Source: Kiritimatiellia bacterium
GTDB taxonomy: Bacteria; Verrucomicrobiota; Kiritimatiellia; RFP12; UBA1067
Direction of reading: 5' to 3'
Assembly: GCA_017430155.1 (NCBI GenBank)
Contig: JAFRNO010000133.1
Coordinates: 1 to 7,341, forward strand
Length of the DNA: 7,341 nucleotides
Part shown: positions 6,475 through 7,341 of the stretch, in pieces
Layout: each line of letters opens with the position of its first letter
Numbering within the stretch: the stretch's first letter is position 1
Made by a program: the position numbers and the translations under genes
The notes under the pieces: generated by a model
Told to the model about the DNA's origin: nothing
Database searches by the model: none
What the model saw: only the letters and a program-made list of their open reading frames with translations

Positions 6475-6729
6475 TTACTTTGCCGCGGGCTTTGCGGCGG
6501 GCTTCTTCGCCTCTGGCTTGGACTTGGCGTGCTGCCAGCAGTACTTCTGGCCGGGTTCGGTTTTGCGCGTGCACTTCTTGCCGTCTTCGGTAGGAGATAT
6601 AACCCAAGGGCTGGAATCACCTTGCAGACGCCCATCAACAACATTCCCAGCTGCGTCAAACAGCACAGTCGCGCCATCAAGATAATCCTTCAACTTCACC
6701 TCCATTGACCCAATGCTGGTGCCCCCCAT
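6475..6729 (-). CDS. Small Cys/His (C-x10-C-x2-H) protein with Lys/Ala/Pro tail, possibly 5'-truncated
   Basis: An 84-residue frame from ATG 6729; ATG at 6705 (residue 9, MEVKLKDYLDG) is an alternative start. Residues 46-67 read PTEDGKKCTRKTEPGQKYCWQH, matching the short zinc-binding motif T-x-x-G-x-x-C-x-R-K-x-x-x-G-x-x-Y-C-W-Q-H seen in small bacterial proteins of the DUF5763 type (from memory); C53, C64 and H67 are the ligands visible. A first Cys usual in that motif is missing. Residues 69-84 are Lys/Ala/Pro-rich, like a histone H1-type tail, so nucleic-acid binding is plausible but unproven. Neither start has a good ribosome binding site. A strong one lies upstream at 6819-6824 before ATG 6813, in the same frame but cut off by a TAA at 6759-6757. 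The gene may therefore have lost its native start, or may use re-initiation. A hairpin follows the stop. Confidence 0.6.
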   Translation of the reverse strand: MGGTSIGSMEVKLKDYLDGATVLFDAAGNVVDGRLQGDSSPWVISPTEDGKKCTRKTEPGQKYCWQHAKSKPEAKKPAAKPAAK

Positions 6730-6756
6730 GAACGACCAGACCCCATGGACGCGCCA

Positions 6757-6813
6757 TTACAGTGCCAATGCTACTGTGTCAACGGGGTCAGTCCCTGTTG
6801 ATCCCGTCGCCAT
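6757..6813 (-). CDS. 18-codon leader ORF in frame with the Cys/His protein
   Basis: Begins at ATG 6813 with AAGGAG 5 bases upstream and an extended -10 promoter 26 bases upstream, the best expression signals in this part of the window. It stops at TAA 6759-6757 after 18 residues (MATGSTGTDPVDTVALAL). Beyond the stop the same frame runs open into the Cys/His protein; the distance 6813 to 6729 is exactly 28 codons. Most of the leader is written in the palindrome at 6779-6801. It could be the front of that gene interrupted by repeat insertion or a nonsense change, or a true leader peptide. Confidence 0.45.
   Translation of the reverse strand: MATGSTGTDPVDTVALAL
6779..6801. repeat. REP-like palindrome (GGGGTCAG...GTTGA type)
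   Basis: TCAAC (6779-6783) pairs with GTTGA (6797-6801) and GGG with CCC inside it, with one bulged T and a loop of about 6 bases. The right arm, GTCCCTGTTGA, recurs at 6427-6437. It resembles GGGGTCAG-type REP sequences associated with REP transposases (from memory). It lies inside the leader ORF. Confidence 0.55.
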
Positions 6814-6818
6814 CTTCT

Positions 6819-6824
6819 CTCCTT
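6819..6824 (-). promoter_or_regulatory. Ribosome binding site before ATG 6813
   Basis: AAGGAG, 5 bases before the ATG. It is stronger than anything near ATG 6729 or 6705 and therefore points to 6813 as the ancestral start of the Cys/His protein gene. Confidence 0.6.
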
Positions 6825-6838
6825 ACGCTTACCTTGAA

Positions 6839-6847
6839 ATTATACCA
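6839..6847 (-). promoter_or_regulatory. Extended -10 promoter for the leader and Cys/His protein
   Basis: The minus strand reads TGGTATAAT, a perfect extended -10 (TG-n-TATAAT). It lies 26 bases before ATG 6813 and just past the stop at 6851. A start of transcription near 6832 would leave about 19 bases of leader holding the ribosome binding site. No clear -35 is visible, which extended -10 promoters often do without. Confidence 0.55.
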
Positions 6848-6850
6848 CAC

Positions 6851-7126
6851 TCATCCTCGCGCCGGTAGGGCGGACGCCCCGCGACCGCCGCAACCTTCCG
6901 CAAAACCAACGCACCCGCCGGTCCTTTCGTCGCGGATGCGTTCGGCATCGTCACCATGCATGACGGCATACTCAAGCAACGCGCCGGACACGCCGTAGCG
7001 CACGCGCGAAGGCGGCTCAAGTCGCTTGATCGCCTCAATCGCACCTGTCCGCCGTAGCCACTTGTCCTCCGTAGCCTCGGCGAAGGAGGATGGCGTAGGC
7101 GGATCGTCTCTCTGCGGCATCGCCAT
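6851..7126 (-). CDS. Unrecognised 91-residue ORF containing an in-frame palindromic element
   Basis: Starts at ATG 7126 with GGAG 8 bases upstream; a second ATG is at 7120. I do not recognise a family. Residues 8-27 (PPTPSSFAEATEDKWLRRT) are encoded by the hairpin element at 7048-7103; peptides of the SFAEAxEDK type are a known footprint of a dispersed palindrome in uncultured-bacterial genomes (from memory). The middle, GAIEAIKRLEPPSRVRYGVSGALLEYAVMHGDDAERI, is plausible helical protein with GC-ending codons, and faintly recalls HEAT-like repeat sequence, which I cannot confirm. The end (GCGGRGASALPARG) is Gly/Ala-rich and overlaps another small palindrome (6868-6879), so the C-terminus too may be repeat-derived. 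It could be a living gene that tolerates the element or a decaying remnant. Its start is 41 bases from the stop of the gene before it. Confidence 0.35.
   Translation of the reverse strand: MAMPQRDDPPTPSSFAEATEDKWLRRTGAIEAIKRLEPPSRVRYGVSGALLEYAVMHGDDAERIRDERTGGCVGFAEGCGGRGASALPARG
6868..6879. repeat. Small GC palindrome at the end of the 91-residue ORF
   Basis: GGGCG-GA-CGCCC, with perfect 5-base arms and a 2-base centre. It encodes part of the RGASALP end of the ORF. It is too small to judge alone; it is noted because other gene ends here are also written in repeat DNA. Confidence 0.3.
7048..7103. repeat. 56-bp imperfect hairpin element inside an ORF
   Basis: Outer arms TCCGCC (7048-7053) / GGCGGA (7098-7103) and GCCA (7057-7060) / TGGC (7091-7094) flank a 3x3 internal loop. 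An inner stem TCCTCC (7065-7070) / GGAGGA (7085-7090) closes a 14-base loop after a 4-base bulge. The whole looks like a mobile or REP-type palindrome and is read through in frame by the 91-residue ORF. Confidence 0.6.
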
Positions 7127-7167
7127 AGTCTCTACTCCACCAATGGGGTCCCTTTGTAGGCCATGAA

Positions 7168-7341
7168 CTATTTCACTCTGTTCTTCCTTTGCGTCGGCAC
7201 GGTAGACTTTACCTTGTTTTCCCTCTTCAAGAACGCTGTCACCTGTGACTTCTCCGGCAACTGCAACTGATATTTCGAGACGAAGAGTTTAGGATCGATA
7301 AAGGTGTTCACGTATTCCATCGTTTCATCACCGACTGCCGT
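7168..7341 (-). CDS. C-terminal end of a probable DUF1016/YhcG-type nuclease-like protein, partial
   Basis: The minus strand is open from the window edge to TAG 7170-7168, giving 57 residues: TAVGDETMEYV, then FIDPKLFVSKYQLQLPEKSQ and a basic tail ending NRVK. The pattern [YF]-x(6,10)-[KL]-x-F-V-S-[KR]-Y-Q-L-x-L-P-[ED] is what I expect at the end of DUF1016 proteins (YhcG-like, PDDEXK nuclease fold), where it follows the last catalytic-domain strands. The catalytic residues lie outside the window, so activity cannot be judged. Such genes often sit in defence or restriction islands, matching the toxin-antitoxin pair nearby. It is less GC-rich than the glycosidase genes. Confidence 0.55.
   Translation of the reverse strand, partial: TAVGDETMEYVNTFIDPKLFVSKYQLQLPEKSQVTAFLKRENKVKSTVPTQRKNRVK

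Noticed and set aside
6084..6680. A 198-codon minus-strand frame across the repeat-rich stretch
   Set aside because: It runs through several palindromes and overlaps the Cys/His protein in another frame. Its Cys, Pro and Arg content shows no recognisable domain.

Overview
All supportable genes in this GC-rich window lie on the minus strand, so they are transcribed from the right end (7341) toward the left end (1). The best guess for the organism is an uncultivated bacterium of the PVC group, most likely Kiritimatiellota or Lentisphaerae. That rests on a very large secreted protein rich in autotransporter-type beta-strand motifs, a secreted GH36-like glycosidase beside it, GC-ending codons, and intergenic DNA full of REP-like palindromes. 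The taxonomic call is inference; no marker gene is present.

Right part (about 5.1-7.34 kb) is an accessory region. In transcription order it holds: the C-terminal end of a probable DUF1016/YhcG-type PDDEXK nuclease-like protein (7341-7168); an unrecognised 91-codon ORF with a palindromic element inside it (7126-6851); a short leader ORF with a good promoter and ribosome binding site that stops after 18 codons (6813-6757), followed in the same frame by a small Cys/His protein with a Lys/Ala/Pro tail (6729-6475); about 400 bp of gene-free DNA carrying several unrelated palindromes; a PIN-domain toxin (6070-5570) overlapping by ATGA a 65-residue antitoxin-like protein (5573-5376); and an unrecognised C-terminal coding remnant (5326-5102).

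Left part (1-5.1 kb) is a carbohydrate or cell-surface locus. A secreted GH36-like glycosidase (5100-3469) starts one base after the remnant's stop. It ends inside a 26-bp hairpin repeat that writes its last seven residues; a second exact copy lies at 6336-6361. After 55 bp containing a possible promoter comes a GTG-started reading frame that stays open to base 1 (at least 1137 codons). It has a signal peptide, beta-strand repeat motifs, a second copy of the N-terminal Trp/Pro module near residue 598, and near residue 1071 a Gly-rich joint leading into a different, domain-like sequence that runs off the window.

The glycosidase and the surface protein plausibly serve polysaccharide capture or degradation outside the cytoplasm. 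The right part looks like a patch of stress or defence genes broken up by repeats. The most interesting theme is repeat DNA becoming part of reading frames at three or four places: a rewritten C-terminus, an in-frame internal palindrome, a palindrome in a truncated leader, and a possible repeat-encoded tail.
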